DNA of 64,000 bases. It comes from Couchioplanes caeruleus (GTDB taxonomy: Bacteria; Actinomycetota; Actinomycetes; Mycobacteriales; Micromonosporaceae). The notes beneath the pieces were generated by a model. That model did no database searches. It had not been told where the DNA came from and saw nothing but the letters and a program-made list of their open reading frames with translations. The position numbers were made by a program, and so were the translations under genes. Below are positions 46,601 through 60,166 of this stretch, one piece after another (the stretch's first letter is position 1; each line of letters opens with the position of its first letter). The DNA lies in contig NZ_CP092183.1 in NCBI RefSeq assembly GCF_023499255.1, forward strand, positions 2,797,501 to 2,861,500. Reading direction: 5' to 3'.

Positions 46601-47649
46601 CCGACGCGCCAGGCGGCCGGGGAACCGCCGAGGTGCCCGGTCGCGGGACGGCTGACGTGCCCGGTCGCGGGACGGCTGACGTGCCCGGTCGCGGAACCGC
46701 CGACGTGCCCGGTCGCCGTGGTGCCGCGGAGGTCCCCGGCCGCGGACCCGGTGAGGTCTCCGGCAGCCGGGCCGCCGCGAAGGTCCCCGGCGGCCGAGCC
46801 GTCGCCAAGGCCGTACCCGTCGGGCCGCCCGCCGCCCCCGGCGCGCCCGGAGCCGACGTCCCCGCGGGCCGGGCCGTCGCAGCGGTCAGCGCCGGACGGA
46901 TGACAGACGACGCTCCCGCCGTACGGTCGGCCACGGCCGGCGATGAGCAGGAGAGCGGCGGGCCGCTCGGCGGTCTGCGCGGGGCGCGGACGGAGATCCG
47001 CCGGCAGATGCGGGCCAAGCGCCGCCTGCGGGTGCTCACCCTGGTCTCGCTGAGCGTGCTGGTCCTGGGCCTGCTGCCGGTGTTCTTCGGGGTCTGGTCG
47101 GCCACCCGTGACCCCGTGTTCACCTCGCTGGACGCCCTCGACGTGCCGGCCTGGGCCGACAAGCAGGCCGAGGACCGCAGCAGTGGCAGCCGGTGGTGCT
47201 TCCTGGACTGCACGTTCCGGGAGCGGGTCGCCCAGTCCGAGCGGCCGTTCGAGGAGACCAACCGGGCGTACGCGGCCGCGCTGACGTCCGCCGGCTGGAA
47301 GGCACGCGGCGGGGAGTGCACCGATCAGCCCACCACCGAGGGTAAATACAGCTGCTGGACGCGGGACGAGTTCACTCTGGACCTGTGGGTACGCCTGCCC
47401 GAGTGCGCGGTGGACGCCGTCGCGGCGCAGGATCCGGACACTGTGCCGTCCGTCGGGCCCGACGGGGTGGTGGAGACGCCCGACCCGAAGAAGTGCACCG
47501 GGTCGACCGTCAGCATCAAGGTGCAGAACGCGGTCACGGACGAGCGCGGCAAGCCCGAGCCCGCCGTGGATCCCTCGCTGGTCGGCGTGACGCCCGACCC
47601 CGTGCTGACCAACGACCCCCTGCTGGAGCCCAGCCCGTCCGCGAGCTGA
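43615..47649 (+). CDS. Large collagen-like single-pass membrane protein (1344 aa)
   Basis: A 1344-aa protein. After ~45 ordinary residues ([17 protein letters not shown]), roughly 1050 residues are Pro/Gly/Ala/Arg-rich with collagen-like G-X-Y runs and internal repeats: [16 protein letters not shown] units near 44010-44160, [12 protein letters not shown] near 44800, [16 protein letters not shown] near 45730, four 16-residue units at 46222-46413, and VPGRGTAD units near 46640. Then come a basic stop-transfer, one membrane helix (about 1140-1162) and an outer domain of ~180 residues with five cysteines. The repeats precede the helix and would be cytoplasmic. Third codon positions are consistent with translation. 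GTG 43615 overlaps rarA. No known family. Confidence 0.75.
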   Translation: MSRRGAEPDDYDDQRAEQTGRGRRLFGRGRPEPVEPQEISGEETGWLDDLRTAKEQGGAIGPGTAPGEGRTSKSGRTAPGPDDPAANDPFPALPTSAPPASRPSSGVPMPAPRSPAGPPSPRGTRGAAAPGSPAGPRGGAAPGPAAGPRGGAAPGPAAGPRGGAAPGPAAGPRGDAAPGPAGGPRSAAGAAMPGSPAEPPFAAGPRGAAVPGSAGRPGMPPPQGPRGAAPPPAQGGPRGAATPPGQDPRGTAPRPGRRAAPDTDGPAPGQGRRQIDPQRAGGVPPGSFPPPGSPATPGYSTGGFPAARPASGVPASGNAPEVPVARPTSPAPPAGRHETPPAGRRGMPPQGPLPGRPVSPTGRGSRHLDDAPRQPGHAAPPPTGTGTGPIPSGRTGQVPPGGTGPIPSGRAGQVPPGGTGPIPSGRAGRSGPVPRGGHAAPDQVGGHAAPDQVGGFTTGGRRGPGPAPSGPAGRHESPAAPAGRHESPGAPAGRHDGPGSPAGRHEGPGGPGPVGRHETGGGAARPVSGASRPVSAIPGADGPSFGSRNTGAAGRARPDGHPGEQSGRHGRPDAQEEPGTGFGRHTGPLPSGRTGPTPDRRGQGPGGTGPITPPARASAAVVPPVVPGREGVRSPAVPGRAGAMAGSTSGVIGTTGQIAQAGARTPGAPPRGTGRVARPGQPPQNQPGARPTPDQPGRPGPDQPGRPGAAQPGHPGSEQPGRPGAAQPGHPGSEQPGRPGAPQTGRPAPEQPGRTGAVPPGRAVPGQPPQNQPGGRPAPGRATPGGPVPGQQTGQRPGPQTGRAVAGRAVPGQPAGPGMPGGVAGPGMPAGMAGPGMPTDVAGPGAPGRAPVTPTGPDGTGPLPGTASRRGGAGSAGPVSGVPGRRGGAGSAGPVSGVPGRRGGAGSAGPVSGVPGRRGGAGSAGPVSGVPARQGGPGAPGPVSGVPGRVSGASGPVSGAPGRRGIAGSAGPVSGAPADAPPGRPAAEPTGRRGTADAPGGRGTAEVPGRGTADVPGRGTADVPGRGTADVPGRRGAAEVPGRGPGEVSGSRAAAKVPGGRAVAKAVPVGPPAAPGAPGADVPAGRAVAAVSAGRMTDDAPAVRSATAGDEQESGGPLGGLRGARTEIRRQMRAKRRLRVLTLVSLSVLVLGLLPVFFGVWSATRDPVFTSLDALDVPAWADKQAEDRSSGSRWCFLDCTFRERVAQSERPFEETNRAYAAALTSAGWKARGGECTDQPTTEGKYSCWTRDEFTLDLWVRLPECAVDAVAAQDPDTVPSVGPDGVVETPDPKKCTGSTVSIKVQNAVTDERGKPEPAVDPSLVGVTPDPVLTNDPLLEPSPSAS
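46222..46413. repeat. In-frame 48-bp tandem repeat, four copies
   Basis: Four 48-bp units (46222, 46270, 46318, 46366) encode [16 protein letters not shown], with the last copy ending VPAR. Copies two and three are identical at the nucleotide level, which points to recent expansion. Confidence 0.9.
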
Positions 47650-47735
47650 GAGCGTCGTGACGCGGTCCGCGGTGACGGACGGTAGGGTCTGCACGTTGTC
47701 ACGCAAAGCGGCCGTCGGTAGAGGAGACGCGTGTA

Positions 47736-48194
47736 ATGAACGCCGGAGAAATCGCAGGCCTGATCGCGGCGGGCGCGTTCCTGATGCTCGTGCTGGTGCT
47801 CGCCGTGCCGATCCTGAAGTTGCGGCACACCGTGGACGCCGCGACCCGGGCGATCAACGACCTGACCGACCGCACCGGCCCGCTGCTGGGCAACGTCACC
47901 GAGACGGTGGACAGCGTGAACACGGCGCTCGGCCAGGTGCAGGTCTCTTTGGACGGTGTGAACGTCCAGCTCGCGAAGATCGACACGATGACCGAGCACG
48001 CCCAGAACGTCACCGCCAACGTGGCGAACCTGGTCACCGTGGTGTCGGCCGCCGCCGCCAACCCGCTGGTCAAGGTCGCGTCCTTCGGGTACGGCGTGCG
48101 CAAGGCCGCCGCCGCCCGCCGGCACGCCGAGGAGGAGCGTGAGGTCCGCTCCTCCCTGAAGCAGCGCCGCCGGGCCGCGCGCGCCTCCCGTTGA
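47736..48194 (+). CDS. DUF948-type membrane-anchored protein
   Basis: A 152-aa protein with one N-terminal transmembrane helix (about residues 6-27) and a long helical region (AATRAINDLTDRTGPLLGNV, VDSVNTALGQVQVSLDGVN) typical of DUF948 proteins, ending in a basic stretch (SSLKQRRRAARASR). Function of the family is unknown; it resembles methyl-accepting-like coiled coils without their motifs. A GAGGAGA-type ribosome site lies upstream of ATG 47736, and TAGGGT at 47683-47688 is a possible -10 about 48 bases upstream. In actinobacteria this gene and the next conservedly precede alaS. Confidence 0.85.
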   Translation: MNAGEIAGLIAAGAFLMLVLVLAVPILKLRHTVDAATRAINDLTDRTGPLLGNVTETVDSVNTALGQVQVSLDGVNVQLAKIDTMTEHAQNVTANVANLVTVVSAAAANPLVKVASFGYGVRKAAAARRHAEEEREVRSSLKQRRRAARASR

Positions 48195-48228
48195 CGTCCG
48201 GCCCGCCACAGAAACCGGAGAGAAGACC

Positions 48229-48531
48229 ATGAAGCGGTTGCTCTGGCTGGGCGTGGGCCTGGCCGTCGGCGCCATCGTCGTCCGCAAGGTCACGAAGAAG
48301 GCGAACGAGTTCACCCCCTCGGGCATCGCCACGTCGCTGTCGGAATCGGCTGGCGGCCTGGTGGAGTCCCTGCGTAGCTTCGTGGATGACGTGCGCGAGG
48401 GCATGGCCGAGCGCGAGCAGGAGATCCACGCGGCGTTCGCCGCGGGTGAGCTGTACGAGGACAGGTTCGCCGACCTCCGTGACGACGAGGACGGCACACA
48501 CGGGCGCCACGCCCAGGAGGGTCAGCGATGA
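48229..48531 (+). CDS. DUF6167-like small membrane-anchored protein
   Basis: A 100-aa protein: one N-terminal membrane helix ([20 protein letters not shown]), then an amphipathic helix ([35 protein letters not shown] region) and an acidic/His tail. It matches in size and position the small protein (DUF6167 in other actinobacteria) between the DUF948 gene and alaS; function unknown. GGAGAGAAG precedes ATG 48229. The stop overlaps the alaS ATG by 4 bases. Confidence 0.8.
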   Translation: MKRLLWLGVGLAVGAIVVRKVTKKANEFTPSGIATSLSESAGGLVESLRSFVDDVREGMAEREQEIHAAFAAGELYEDRFADLRDDEDGTHGRHAQEGQR

Positions 48532-51212
48532 AGACGGCGGAGATCAAGCGGCGCTATCTGGCGCATTTCGAGGCCAACGGGCACACGGTCGTGCCGAGTG
48601 CCCCGCTGCCCGCCATCGACGACCCGAACCTGCTGTTCATCAACGCCGGCATGGTCCAGTTCGTGCCGTTCTTCCTGGGCCAGCGCACCCCGCCGTACGA
48701 GCGGGCGGTCAGCGTGCAGAAGTGCATCCGTACGCCCGACATCGACGAGGTCGGCAAGACCTCGCGGCACGGCACGTTCTTCCAGATGAACGGCAACTTC
48801 TCGTTCGGCGACTACTTCAAGGCGGGCGCGATCCCCCTCGCCTGGGAGCTGTGCACCAAGCCGGTCGAGCAGGGCGGCTTCGGCCTCGACCCGGAGCGCA
48901 TCTGGGCGACGGTCTACCTCGACGACGACGAGGCCATCGACATCTGGCGGCAGACCGGCATGCCCGCCGAGCGGATCGTGCGCCGCGGCAAGAAGGACAA
49001 CTTCTGGTCGATGGGCATCCCCGGCCCCGCGGGCCCGTGCTCGGAGCTCTACTACGACCGCGGACCGGCGTACGGGCAGGAGGGCGGCCCGGAGGTCGAC
49101 GAGGACCGCTACCTCGAGTTCTGGAACCTCGTCTTCATGCAGTACGAGATCGCCGACGTGAAGAACAAGGAGGAGTTCCGGATCGTCGGTGACCTGCCGA
49201 AGCAGAACATCGACACCGGCATGGGCCTGGAGCGCATCGCGTCGATCCTGCAGGGCGTCGACAACCTGTACGAGATCGATGAGGTCCGGCCGATCCTGGC
49301 GCGCGCGGCCGAGCTGACCGGCAAGACGTACGGCGCGCACTCCGGCCACGCGGCCAACCAGTCGCACCCGGACGACGTGCGGCTGCGTGTGATCGCCGAC
49401 CACGTGCGCACCGCGCTGATGCTCATCGGCGACGGCGTGACGCCCAGCAACGAGGGCCGCGGCTACGTGCTGCGCCGCATCATGCGCCGGGCGATCCGGT
49501 CGATGCGGCTGCTGGGCTGGCAGGCGCCCGCGCTGCCCGAGCTGCTGCCGGTGGCGCGCGACTGCATGGCGCCGTCGTACCCGGAGCTCGAGAAGGAGTT
49601 CGAGCGGATCTCCACGTACGCGTACGCGGAGGAGGAGGCGTTCCTGTCCACGCTGCGCGCGGGCACGACGATCCTCGACACCGCGATCACCGAGACCAGG
49701 TCGAAGGGCGGCAAGGCGCTCTCCGGCGACCAGGCGTTCCAGCTGCACGACACGTACGGCTTCCCGATCGACCTGACCCTGGAGATCGCGCAGGAGCAGG
49801 GGCTCAGCGTCGACCAGGAGGGCTTCCGCCGGCTCATGGCGGACCAGCGGGCCCGCGCGAAGGCGGACGCCGCCGCGCGCAAGACGGGTCACGCGGACCT
49901 GTCGGCGTACCGCTCGGTGCTCGACGCGGGCGGCCCGGTGGAGTTCACCGGCTACGCCGAGGTCTCCCGGGAGTCGCGGGTCCGGGCGCTGCTCGGCGGC
50001 GGCGGCGCGAGCCTCCCGGCGGCCGGCGAGGGCGACTACGTCGAGCTGGTGCTGGACAGTACCCCGTTCTACGCCGAGGGCGGCGGCCAGCAGGCCGACA
50101 CCGGCCTGATCAACGTGGGCGGCGGCCAGGTCGAGGTCGTCGACGTGCAGCAGCCGCTGCCGGGCCTGATCGTGCACAAGGCGCGGGTGGTGCGCGGCGA
50201 GGTGCGCGCGGGCGAGGCGGGCTTCGCCGAGATCGACGTGACCCGGCGCAAGGCGATCTCCCGGTCGCACACCGCGACCCACCTGATCCACCAGACGATG
50301 CGCTCGTTCCTGGGCGAGTCGGCGACGCAGGCGGGCTCGCTCAACGCGCCCGGCCGGCTGCGCTTCGACTTCAACACCCCGGGCGCCATGCCGCACAGCG
50401 TGTTGCACGACGTCGAGCAGCAGGTCAACGAGGTGCTGCTGCGGGACCTCGAAGTGCACGCGTTCATCACCTCGCAGGAGGAGGCGCGCCGGCTCGGCGC
50501 GATGGCCCTGTTCGGGGAGAAGTACGGCGACGAGGTCCGAGTGGTTGAAGTCGGCGACTACGCGCGTGAACTCTGCGGCGGTACGCACGTCGCCCGCTCC
50601 GGCCAGCTGGGGCTCGTGAAGATCCTCAACGAGTCGTCGATCGGCTCCGGCGTACGCCGGGTCGAGGCGCTCGTGGGCATCGACGCGTTCGGCTTCCTGG
50701 CCAAGGAGCACCTGCTCGTCAGCCGCCTCGCGGAGATGTTCCGGGTGCCGGCCGACCAGGTCGGCGACCGGGTCGAGCAGACCGTCACGGCGCTGCGCGA
50801 CGCGGAGAAGGAGCTCGAGAAGATGCGCGCGCAGATGGTGCTCGGCGGTGCCGGTGCGCTCGCCGCGCAGGCTCGGGACCTGAGGGGCGTGGCGTTCGTC
50901 GGCACCGAGGCACCGGAGGGCGCGGCCACGAACGACGTGCGTACCCTTGCCCAGGAGATCCGCGGCAAGATCGACGCCGGGCGTCCGGCGGTGGTGGCGG
51001 TCGCGGCCCGCGCGAACGGCAAGGCGTCACTGATCGTAGCGGTCAACGCGACGGCGAAGGGTCGCGGCCTGTCCGCGGCGGACCTCGTCAAGGGCGCACT
51101 GTCCGGGCGGGGCGGCGGCAACGCCGACCTCGCGCAGGGCGGTGGCGTGCCCGCCGACCAGGTTCCCGCGCTGCTGGCCGCGGTGGAGAAGGCGGTCGGC
51201 GACGCCGCCTGA
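48528..51212 (+). CDS. alaS: Alanine--tRNA ligase
   Basis: AlaRS (894 aa) charges tRNA-Ala and edits mischarged Ser/Gly. Order: class II catalytic core ([50 protein letters not shown]), tRNA-recognition domain, editing domain with the zinc ligands HTATHLIH and [10 protein letters not shown], and the C-terminal C-Ala domain ending [13 protein letters not shown]. Length is usual for the family. ATG 48528 overlaps the upstream stop by 4 bases; it appears to be part of an operon with ruvX and mltG downstream. Confidence 0.97.
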   Translation: MKTAEIKRRYLAHFEANGHTVVPSAPLPAIDDPNLLFINAGMVQFVPFFLGQRTPPYERAVSVQKCIRTPDIDEVGKTSRHGTFFQMNGNFSFGDYFKAGAIPLAWELCTKPVEQGGFGLDPERIWATVYLDDDEAIDIWRQTGMPAERIVRRGKKDNFWSMGIPGPAGPCSELYYDRGPAYGQEGGPEVDEDRYLEFWNLVFMQYEIADVKNKEEFRIVGDLPKQNIDTGMGLERIASILQGVDNLYEIDEVRPILARAAELTGKTYGAHSGHAANQSHPDDVRLRVIADHVRTALMLIGDGVTPSNEGRGYVLRRIMRRAIRSMRLLGWQAPALPELLPVARDCMAPSYPELEKEFERISTYAYAEEEAFLSTLRAGTTILDTAITETRSKGGKALSGDQAFQLHDTYGFPIDLTLEIAQEQGLSVDQEGFRRLMADQRARAKADAAARKTGHADLSAYRSVLDAGGPVEFTGYAEVSRESRVRALLGGGGASLPAAGEGDYVELVLDSTPFYAEGGGQQADTGLINVGGGQVEVVDVQQPLPGLIVHKARVVRGEVRAGEAGFAEIDVTRRKAISRSHTATHLIHQTMRSFLGESATQAGSLNAPGRLRFDFNTPGAMPHSVLHDVEQQVNEVLLRDLEVHAFITSQEEARRLGAMALFGEKYGDEVRVVEVGDYARELCGGTHVARSGQLGLVKILNESSIGSGVRRVEALVGIDAFGFLAKEHLLVSRLAEMFRVPADQVGDRVEQTVTALRDAEKELEKMRAQMVLGGAGALAAQARDLRGVAFVGTEAPEGAATNDVRTLAQEIRGKIDAGRPAVVAVAARANGKASLIVAVNATAKGRGLSAADLVKGALSGRGGGNADLAQGGGVPADQVPALLAAVEKAVGDAA

Positions 51213-51228
51213 GAGGGAGGGTGGGCCG

Positions 51229-51690
51229 ATGAGCGCACTGCCGCGGGGTAGGCGGCTGGGCGTTGATGTCGGTAAGGTGCGCGTCGGGGTCGCACTCAGT
51301 GACCCCGACGGGATCCTGGCCACCCCCCTGGTCACGGTGCCCCGTGACATGGCGGCGGCGCCCGACGCCGTCCCCGGCGACATTGCCGAGCTCGTCCGTC
51401 TCGTGGGGGAGCACGAGGCGGTGCAGATCGTGGTGGGCCTCCCGGTGCGTCTCAACGGCGCCGAGGGACCTGCCGCCATAGACATCCGTGGGTACGCTGA
51501 GCGGCTGGAACGGGCGGTCGGGCCGGTTCCGGTCGTCCTGACGGACGAGAGGATGTCGACCGTTGTCGCGACCCGTAGGCTCGCCGAGCGAGGAGTACGG
51601 GGCAAGCGGCAACGGGCGGTCGTCGACCAGGCGGCCGCGGTGGAGATCCTGCAGAGCTGGCTGGACGCACAGCGGAGGCAGACGAGATGA
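51229..51690 (+). CDS. ruvX: Holliday-junction-resolvase-like protein RuvX/YqgF (pre-16S rRNA nuclease family)
   Basis: A 153-aa RNase H-fold protein of the RuvX/YqgF family, linked to 16S rRNA 5'-end maturation and also described as a Holliday-junction resolvase homologue. Motifs: LGVDVGKVRVGVALSDP (catalytic Asp in the first strand), IVVGLPVRLNG, LTDERMSTVVA and DQAAAVEILQSWLD with the terminal acidic residue. ATG 51229 follows GAGGGAGGG. Its stop overlaps the mltG ATG by 4 bases. The alaS-ruvX-mltG-aroE order is conserved in actinobacteria. Confidence 0.93.
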   Translation: MSALPRGRRLGVDVGKVRVGVALSDPDGILATPLVTVPRDMAAAPDAVPGDIAELVRLVGEHEAVQIVVGLPVRLNGAEGPAAIDIRGYAERLERAVGPVPVVLTDERMSTVVATRRLAERGVRGKRQRAVVDQAAAVEILQSWLDAQRRQTR

Positions 51691-52871
51691 TCGACGAGCT
51701 GGACCTGGCGTTCGACGAGCAGGCGGAGAAGGGTAAACCCCGGCACCGCCGGGGCCGAGGCGGCGGCAAAGGCGGCAAGGGCAAGTCCGCCGTCGCGTTC
51801 CTCATGGTCTTCATCCTGCTCGGCGTTCTCGGTGTCGGTGGTTACCTCGGCTACGAGAAGATCAAAGGCTTCTTCACCGCCGCGGACTACGACGGCTCCG
51901 GCACCGACCCGGTGCAGGTGTCGCTCGCCAAGGGCTCGCTGACCGAGATCGGCAACACGCTGGTGGACGCCGACGTGGTCAAGAGCACCGCCGCGTTCAC
52001 CCAGGCGGCCGAGGACAACCCGCGCGGCAAGAACATCCAGCCGGGCACGTACAACCTGCGCAAGCAGATGTCCGCCAAGGACGCCGTGACGCTGCTGCTC
52101 GACCCGAAGGCCCGGGTGAGCAAGGGCGTGACGATCAAGGAGGGCCTGACCGCCCAGGAGATCTACGCGACGCTCTCCAAGGCGACCAAGGTGCCGGTGA
52201 AGGACTTCGAGACCGCCGCGAAGGATCCGCAGGCGCTCGGCGTCCCCGACTTCTGGTTCAACCGCCGCGACAACAAGAAGGCGTCCGGCACCATCGAGGG
52301 CTTCCTGTTCCCGGACACGTACGAGTTCGACCCGAAGGCCACGGCCGCGGACATGCTGCGGGTGATGGTCGGCAAGTTCATCGACACGACCACGGACATC
52401 GGCTTCGTGAAGACCGCCGAGGGCAAGCTGTCGGTGTCGCCGTACGAGGCGCTCATCGTCGCGTCGCTGTCGCAGGCCGAGTCCGGCACCGCCGAGGACC
52501 TGCCCAAGGTGGCCCGGGTCGCCTACAACCGGGCGTACAAGAAGAACATGCCGTTGCAGTTCGACGTGACGACCAACTACTGGCTGCAGCTGCAGGACAA
52601 GAGCCGCAAGCACTCGGGCAAGATGTCGGACGCCGAGCTGAAGGACCCGAAGAACCCGTACACCACGGAGTTGAAGGTGGGCCTGCCGCTCGGCCCGATC
52701 AACAACCCGGGCAAGGCCGCGCTGGAGGCCGCCGTGAAGCCGGCGGTCGGCGACTGGCTGTTCTTCGTCGCGATCGACCCGAAGACGAAGAAGTCGGCGT
52801 TCGCGGTGACCAACGCCGAGCACGACGCGAACATCCAGAAGGCGTGCCGGAACGGGGTCCCGCTCTGCTGA
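51687..52871 (+). CDS. mltG: Endolytic murein transglycosylase MltG
   Basis: MltG (394 aa) cleaves nascent peptidoglycan strands and probably sets their length. A basic cytoplasmic N-terminus (RHRRGRGGGKGGKGK) precedes one transmembrane helix (about residues 36-57). The outer part has a LysM-like region and the YceG domain: GTIEGFLFPDTYEF, then ASLSQAESGTAEDLPKVARVAYNR, where the Glu of QAES matches the position of the catalytic glutamate, and NPGKAALEAAVKP near the end. The start overlaps ruvX by 4 bases and the end overlaps the aroE frame. Confidence 0.93.
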   Translation: MIDELDLAFDEQAEKGKPRHRRGRGGGKGGKGKSAVAFLMVFILLGVLGVGGYLGYEKIKGFFTAADYDGSGTDPVQVSLAKGSLTEIGNTLVDADVVKSTAAFTQAAEDNPRGKNIQPGTYNLRKQMSAKDAVTLLLDPKARVSKGVTIKEGLTAQEIYATLSKATKVPVKDFETAAKDPQALGVPDFWFNRRDNKKASGTIEGFLFPDTYEFDPKATAADMLRVMVGKFIDTTTDIGFVKTAEGKLSVSPYEALIVASLSQAESGTAEDLPKVARVAYNRAYKKNMPLQFDVTTNYWLQLQDKSRKHSGKMSDAELKDPKNPYTTELKVGLPLGPINNPGKAALEAAVKPAVGDWLFFVAIDPKTKKSAFAVTNAEHDANIQKACRNGVPLC

Positions 52872-53713
52872 CGCACGGTTCGGGCCCCCGGCGGGCCGCG
52901 GTGTGCGGCAAGCCCATCGGCCATTCGCTGTCGCCGGTCATCCACGCCGCGGGCTTCGCCGCGGCGGGGCTGTACGACTGGTCGTACACCGCCATCGAGT
53001 GCGCCGAGGCCGAGCTGCCCCAGCTCGTGGCCGGTCTGGGCGCCGAGTGGGCGGGTCTCTCGCTGACCATGCCGCTCAAGGAGGCGGCCCTGACGCTGGC
53101 CGCGGAGGCGTCGCCGGTCGCGCTCGCGACGGGCGCGGCCAACACTCTGGTACGGCGTCTCGACGGCACTTGGCACGCGGACAACACCGACGTACCGGGC
53201 ATGGTCCGGGTCCTGAACGACGCGGGCCTGCCGACCGGCTCGGGTCCCGCCGTCGCGGTGCTGGGCGGTGGTGGCACGGCCCGCGCCGCCCTGGCAGCGG
53301 CCGCCCACCTGGGCGCGACCGAGGTGTCCGTCGTGACCCGCCGCCCCGAGGCCCGGGCGGAGCTCGCCCCGGCCGCCGCGGCGCTCGGCGTGACGATCCG
53401 CGGGGTGGACTGGGCGGACGCCGCCACGGTCTTCGCCGCCGACGCCGTCATCTCGACGGTCCCGAAGGGCGCCGCGGACCCTCTCGCCACCCAGGTCACC
53501 TGGCGCCCCGGCACGGTCCTCTTCGACGCCATCTACGACCCCTGGCCGACCCCGCTCGCCGAGGCGGCGCAGGCGCACGACGTCCGGGTCGTGTCCGGCC
53601 TCGACCTGCTGCTGGCCCAGGCGCTCGGCCAGTTCGAGCAGTTCACCGGCGTCCGGCCGGCCCCCGAGGCGGCGATGCGGGAGGCCCTCGTAGCCGCTGC
53701 CGGCGTCCGCTGA
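52844..53713 (+). CDS. aroE: Shikimate dehydrogenase
   Basis: AroE (up to 289 aa) reduces 3-dehydroshikimate to shikimate with NADPH. The shikimate site is visible as GKPIGHSLSPVIHAAGF and TMPLKEAAL (catalytic Lys), DNTD supplies the catalytic Asp, and the nucleotide-binding loop is LGGGGTARAAL. GLDLLLAQALGQFEQFTG is the conserved C-terminal helix. GTG 52844 lies inside the mltG end (28-base overlap); GTG 52901 is a shorter alternative. Followed by a hairpin, so aroC is probably a separate unit. Confidence 0.93.
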   Translation: MPERGPALLTHGSGPRRAAVCGKPIGHSLSPVIHAAGFAAAGLYDWSYTAIECAEAELPQLVAGLGAEWAGLSLTMPLKEAALTLAAEASPVALATGAANTLVRRLDGTWHADNTDVPGMVRVLNDAGLPTGSGPAVAVLGGGGTARAALAAAAHLGATEVSVVTRRPEARAELAPAAAALGVTIRGVDWADAATVFAADAVISTVPKGAADPLATQVTWRPGTVLFDAIYDPWPTPLAEAAQAHDVRVVSGLDLLLAQALGQFEQFTGVRPAPEAAMREALVAAAGVR

Positions 53714-53760
53714 GAGGCGCACCCGGCGTCCACGCGCCGGCGTCCGCCGAGCGAGCGGCG

Positions 53761-53788
53761 GGCGTCCGCTGAGCGGGCAGCGGACGCC
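53761..53788 (+). terminator. Hairpin between aroE and aroC
   Basis: GGCGTCCGCT (53761-53770) and AGCGGACGCC (53779-53788) form a perfect 10-bp stem with an 8-base loop. The word GGCGTCC recurs at least five times between 53700 and 53820, so several overlapping stems are possible in this 168-base gap. Confidence 0.75.
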
Positions 53789-53881
53789 GGCAGAGCGGGC
53801 CGCCGGCCGGTGGGCGTCCGGCTGGCGGGACGGTGGTGGCCTGGCGGCGGAGCGGGACGCTCGCGTGCCAGACTGTGACCC

Positions 53882-55060
53882 GTGTTGCGTTGGCTGACCG
53901 CAGGTGAATCGCACGGCCCGGCGCTCGTCGCCATGATCGAGGGCGTGCCCGCCGGGGTGCGGGTGACGACCGAGGACATCGGCCGTGACCTGGCGCGCCG
54001 CCGGCTCGGCTACGGTCGCGGCGCCCGGATGAAGTTCGAGCAGGACGTCGTCGAGGTGATCGGCGGTATCCGGCACGGCCTCACGATCGGCAGCCCGGTG
54101 GCGATCCGTGTCGGCAACTCGGAGTGGCCGAAGTGGGAGACCGTGATGGCCGCCGACCCGGTCGACCCGGAGGAGCTGGCCGCCCAGGCGCGCAACGCCC
54201 CGCTGACCCGTCCGCGGCCTGGCCACGCCGACCTGGCCGGCATGCAGAAGTACGGGCACACCGACGCCCGGCCGATCCTCGAGCGCGCCAGCGCCCGGGA
54301 GACCGCCGCGCGCGTGGCCGTCGGCGTGGTGGCGAAGGCCCTGGTCAAGCAGGCGCTCGGCATCGACGTGGTGTCGCACGTCATCGAGCTCGGCTCGGTG
54401 GCCGCCAAGGCGGGGCTGGTGCCGACGCCGGACGACGCCGAGCGCATCGACGCGGACCCGCTGCGCTGCCTGGACCCGGAGGCGAGCGCGCGGATGGTGG
54501 CCGAGGTCGACGCGGCGAAGAAGGACGCGGACACCCTCGGTGGCATCGTCGAGGTGCTGGCCTACGGCGTACCCCCGGGTCTGGGGTCGCATGTGCAGTG
54601 GGACCGCAAGCTCGACGCCCGGCTGGCCACCGCCCTGATGTCGATCCAGTCGGTGAAGGGCGTGGAGATCGGCGACGGCTTCACCCAGGCCCGCTCGCGC
54701 GGCTCGGTCGCGCACGACGAGATCATCCCGACGCCGGAGGGCGTGCGGCGGGTCACCGACCGGGCCGGCGGCCTCGAGGGTGGCATCACCAACGGCGAAC
54801 CGCTGCGGGTACGCGCCGCACTGAAGCCGATCTCCTCGCTGAACCGGGCCCTGCAGACCGTCGACGTCGTCACCGGTGAGCCCGCGACCGCCATCAACCA
54901 GCGCTCGGACGTGTGCGCGGTGCCGGCGGGCGCGGTGGTCGCCGAGGCGATGGTGGCGCTGGTGCTGGCCGAGGCCGCCACGGAGAAGTTCGGCGGCGAC
55001 TCGGTGGCGGAGATCCGCCGCAACCTCGCCGGGTACCTCGACTCCCTGCTGATCCGCTGA
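53882..55060 (+). CDS. aroC: Chorismate synthase
   Basis: AroC (392 aa) makes chorismate from EPSP with reduced FMN. Signatures are complete: [64 protein letters not shown], and [15 protein letters not shown]. Length is standard. GTG 53882 is the only plausible start. The stop overlaps the aroK ATG (TGATG), so the two are coupled. Confidence 0.97.
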   Translation: MLRWLTAGESHGPALVAMIEGVPAGVRVTTEDIGRDLARRRLGYGRGARMKFEQDVVEVIGGIRHGLTIGSPVAIRVGNSEWPKWETVMAADPVDPEELAAQARNAPLTRPRPGHADLAGMQKYGHTDARPILERASARETAARVAVGVVAKALVKQALGIDVVSHVIELGSVAAKAGLVPTPDDAERIDADPLRCLDPEASARMVAEVDAAKKDADTLGGIVEVLAYGVPPGLGSHVQWDRKLDARLATALMSIQSVKGVEIGDGFTQARSRGSVAHDEIIPTPEGVRRVTDRAGGLEGGITNGEPLRVRAALKPISSLNRALQTVDVVTGEPATAINQRSDVCAVPAGAVVAEAMVALVLAEAATEKFGGDSVAEIRRNLAGYLDSLLIR

Positions 55061-55569
55061 TGGCGCCCGCCGCGGTGTTCGTCGGCCCGCCGGGTGCCGG
55101 CAAGACGACGGTCGGGCAGGCCGTGGCCGCGCTGCTCGGCGTGGGGTTCGCCGACACCGACCACCTGGTGGAGGAGAAGGCGGGCAAGCCCATCCCGGAG
55201 ATCTTCATCGACGACGGCGAGCCGGAGTTCCGCCGCCTCGAGCGGGAGGCGATCGCCGGGTCGCTGACCTCGTTCGGCGGGGTGCTGGCGCTCGGCGGCG
55301 GCGCGATCATGGACGAGGGCACCCGGGACGCCCTGCGCGGGCACACGGTCGTGTACCTGTCGGTCGAGCTGTCCGATGCGGTGAAGCGGGTCGGGCTGGG
55401 CGCGGGCCGGCCGCTGCTGAGCGTGAACCCGCGGGCGACGCTGAAGTACCTGATGGATCAACGCCGCCCGCTGTACGCCTCGGTCGCCACGCACACCGTG
55501 CCGACCGACGGGCGTGCGCCGGAGGAGATCGCCGCGGAGCTAGCCGGCCTGCTCGAGGTGGCCCGCTAG
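55060..55569 (+). CDS. aroK: Shikimate kinase
   Basis: AroK (169 aa) phosphorylates shikimate at O3. The P-loop is GPPGAGKTTVG, the shikimate site is in ADTDHLVEE and the GGVLALGGGAI segment, and the LID has GAGRPLL with RRPLYASVA following. Length is typical. It overlaps aroC at TGATG. In related genomes aroB follows directly; here three unrelated genes intervene, and the last 30 bases of aroK overlap the convergent alpha/beta hydrolase gene. Confidence 0.95.
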   Translation: MAPAAVFVGPPGAGKTTVGQAVAALLGVGFADTDHLVEEKAGKPIPEIFIDDGEPEFRRLEREAIAGSLTSFGGVLALGGGAIMDEGTRDALRGHTVVYLSVELSDAVKRVGLGAGRPLLSVNPRATLKYLMDQRRPLYASVATHTVPTDGRAPEEIAAELAGLLEVAR

Positions 55570-56238
55570 CGCCTCCGGCTCGCTGAGCATCGGCCAGTGC
55601 CCGGTCGGCAGGCCGACCACGTCCGCCTCGGTCAGCTCGGCGAAGAACGGGTGCCCGGCCGCTGCCATCTCGCGTACCTGCTCGAGCGGGAACGTGCAGG
55701 CGATCAGCGTCGTCGGCAGGTCCTTCGAGGTGGCGTGCTCGCCGAGGGGCTGGCGTACGGACGCGGCCGGGTGCGGGGTGCTGAGCCGCCGGAGCCGGTC
55801 GAGCGCCGCGTCGCCGAGTCCCGCGAGCAGCACGGGGTCCGCGCCGGCGTCCCAGTCGCGCGGTGGGACGGCGTTGCCCTCGGCGGTGCCTCCGGAGACG
55901 GACAGCTGGGAGGTGCCCTCGGGGAGCGGGCCGCTGTCCACGTACACGATGTGCCTGATCCGGTCGCGGACCCGCAGCGCGGCCGCGCTGACCGGCATGC
56001 CGCCGTAGCTGTGCCCGACGAGCACGACGTCGCGCAGATCCTCCGCCTCGATCAGCCGGACCACGTCCTCGGTGTGCAGGTCCAGGTCCGTGCCGGGCCC
56101 CAGCAGGTGGGCGCGGTCGGCCACGCCGGTCAGCGTCACCGGGTACACCTCGTGACCCCGGGCGCGCAGCGCGGCCGTCACGTCGCGCCAGGCCCAGGCG
56201 CCGATCCACATCCCCGGAACCAGTACGTATGTCGTCAT
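55540..56238 (-). CDS. Alpha/beta-fold hydrolase
   Basis: A 232-aa alpha/beta hydrolase similar to the salicylate-esterase/EstC-like group. It begins TTYVLVPGMWIGAWAWRDV, has the nucleophile elbow VGHSYGGMP (Ser), an acidic residue in the VVGLPTGHWPMLSEPEALA region and the catalytic His in GHWP. No signal peptide, so cytoplasmic. Substrate unknown. ATG 56238 is divergent from the WYL regulator, which may control it. Together with the two genes beyond, it interrupts the usual aroK-aroB junction. Confidence 0.88.
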   Translation of the reverse strand: MTTYVLVPGMWIGAWAWRDVTAALRARGHEVYPVTLTGVADRAHLLGPGTDLDLHTEDVVRLIEAEDLRDVVLVGHSYGGMPVSAAALRVRDRIRHIVYVDSGPLPEGTSQLSVSGGTAEGNAVPPRDWDAGADPVLLAGLGDAALDRLRRLSTPHPAASVRQPLGEHATSKDLPTTLIACTFPLEQVREMAAAGHPFFAELTEADVVGLPTGHWPMLSEPEALAGHLEQAG

Positions 56239-56291
56239 GCGGCCGACGCTACGACCAATACCGGACCGTTCCCGCCCGCATTGGGCGGAGA

Positions 56292-59516
<3,225 letters not shown>

Positions 59517-59608
59517 CCCGATTCGCCGGACCGCGTGTCACGCCGGTAAACTCCACCGGTCACCTCCACGCATCGAAACACTCATCGCATCGAACAACAA
59601 GGCAGGAC

Positions 59609-60166
59609 ATGGCTTCCACCAACGACCTGAAGAACGGCCTGGTGCTCAACCTCGACGGCGAGCTGTGGGCCGTGGTCGAGTTCCAGCACGTCAAGCCGGG
59701 TAAGGGTGGGGCGTTCGTGCGCACCACGCTCAAGAACGTGCTCTCCGGCAAGGTCGTGGACAAGACCTTCAACGCCGGCACCAAGGTCGACACGGCGACG
59801 GTCGACAAGCGCACGATGCAGTACCTGTACCAGGACGGCGAGGACTTCGTCTTCATGGACCTGGACACGTTCGACCAGATCACCGTCCCTGGCGGCACGG
59901 TCGGCGAGGCGGCCAACTATCTGCTGCCCGAGGCCGAGGCCACAGTCGCGACCCACGAGGGCGTGCCGCTCTACATCGAGCTGCCCACCAGCGTCTTCCT
60001 CGAGGTGACCTACACCGAGCCGGGCCTGCAGGGCGACCGCTCGACCGGCGGCACGAAGCCCGCCACCGTCGAGACCGGCGCGACCGTGCAGGTGCCGCTG
60101 TTCATCACCACCGGCGAGAAGATCAAGGTCGACACCCGCGACGGCCGTTACCTCGGCCGCAGCTGA
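59609..60166 (+). CDS. efp: Elongation factor P
   Basis: EF-P (185 aa) relieves ribosome stalling at polyproline stretches, which is relevant here because several encoded proteins are extremely Pro-rich. The KOW-like N-domain has [19 protein letters not shown], with the lysine at the tip of the loop that can be modified in other groups. The two OB domains follow, with the C-terminal signature [24 protein letters not shown] possible -10 TAAACT lies at 59547-59552, giving a ~50-base leader. It overlaps nusB at TGATG. Confidence 0.96.
   Translation: MASTNDLKNGLVLNLDGELWAVVEFQHVKPGKGGAFVRTTLKNVLSGKVVDKTFNAGTKVDTATVDKRTMQYLYQDGEDFVFMDLDTFDQITVPGGTVGEAANYLLPEAEATVATHEGVPLYIELPTSVFLEVTYTEPGLQGDRSTGGTKPATVETGATVQVPLFITTGEKIKVDTRDGRYLGRS

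Noticed and set aside
44689..47706. Minus-strand open frame of 1005 codons opposite the collagen-like gene
   Set aside because: Translation is Gly/Arg/Ala repeats mirroring the sense repeats. The sense frame has a coupled start, a membrane helix and a cysteine-containing domain, so it is the coding strand.
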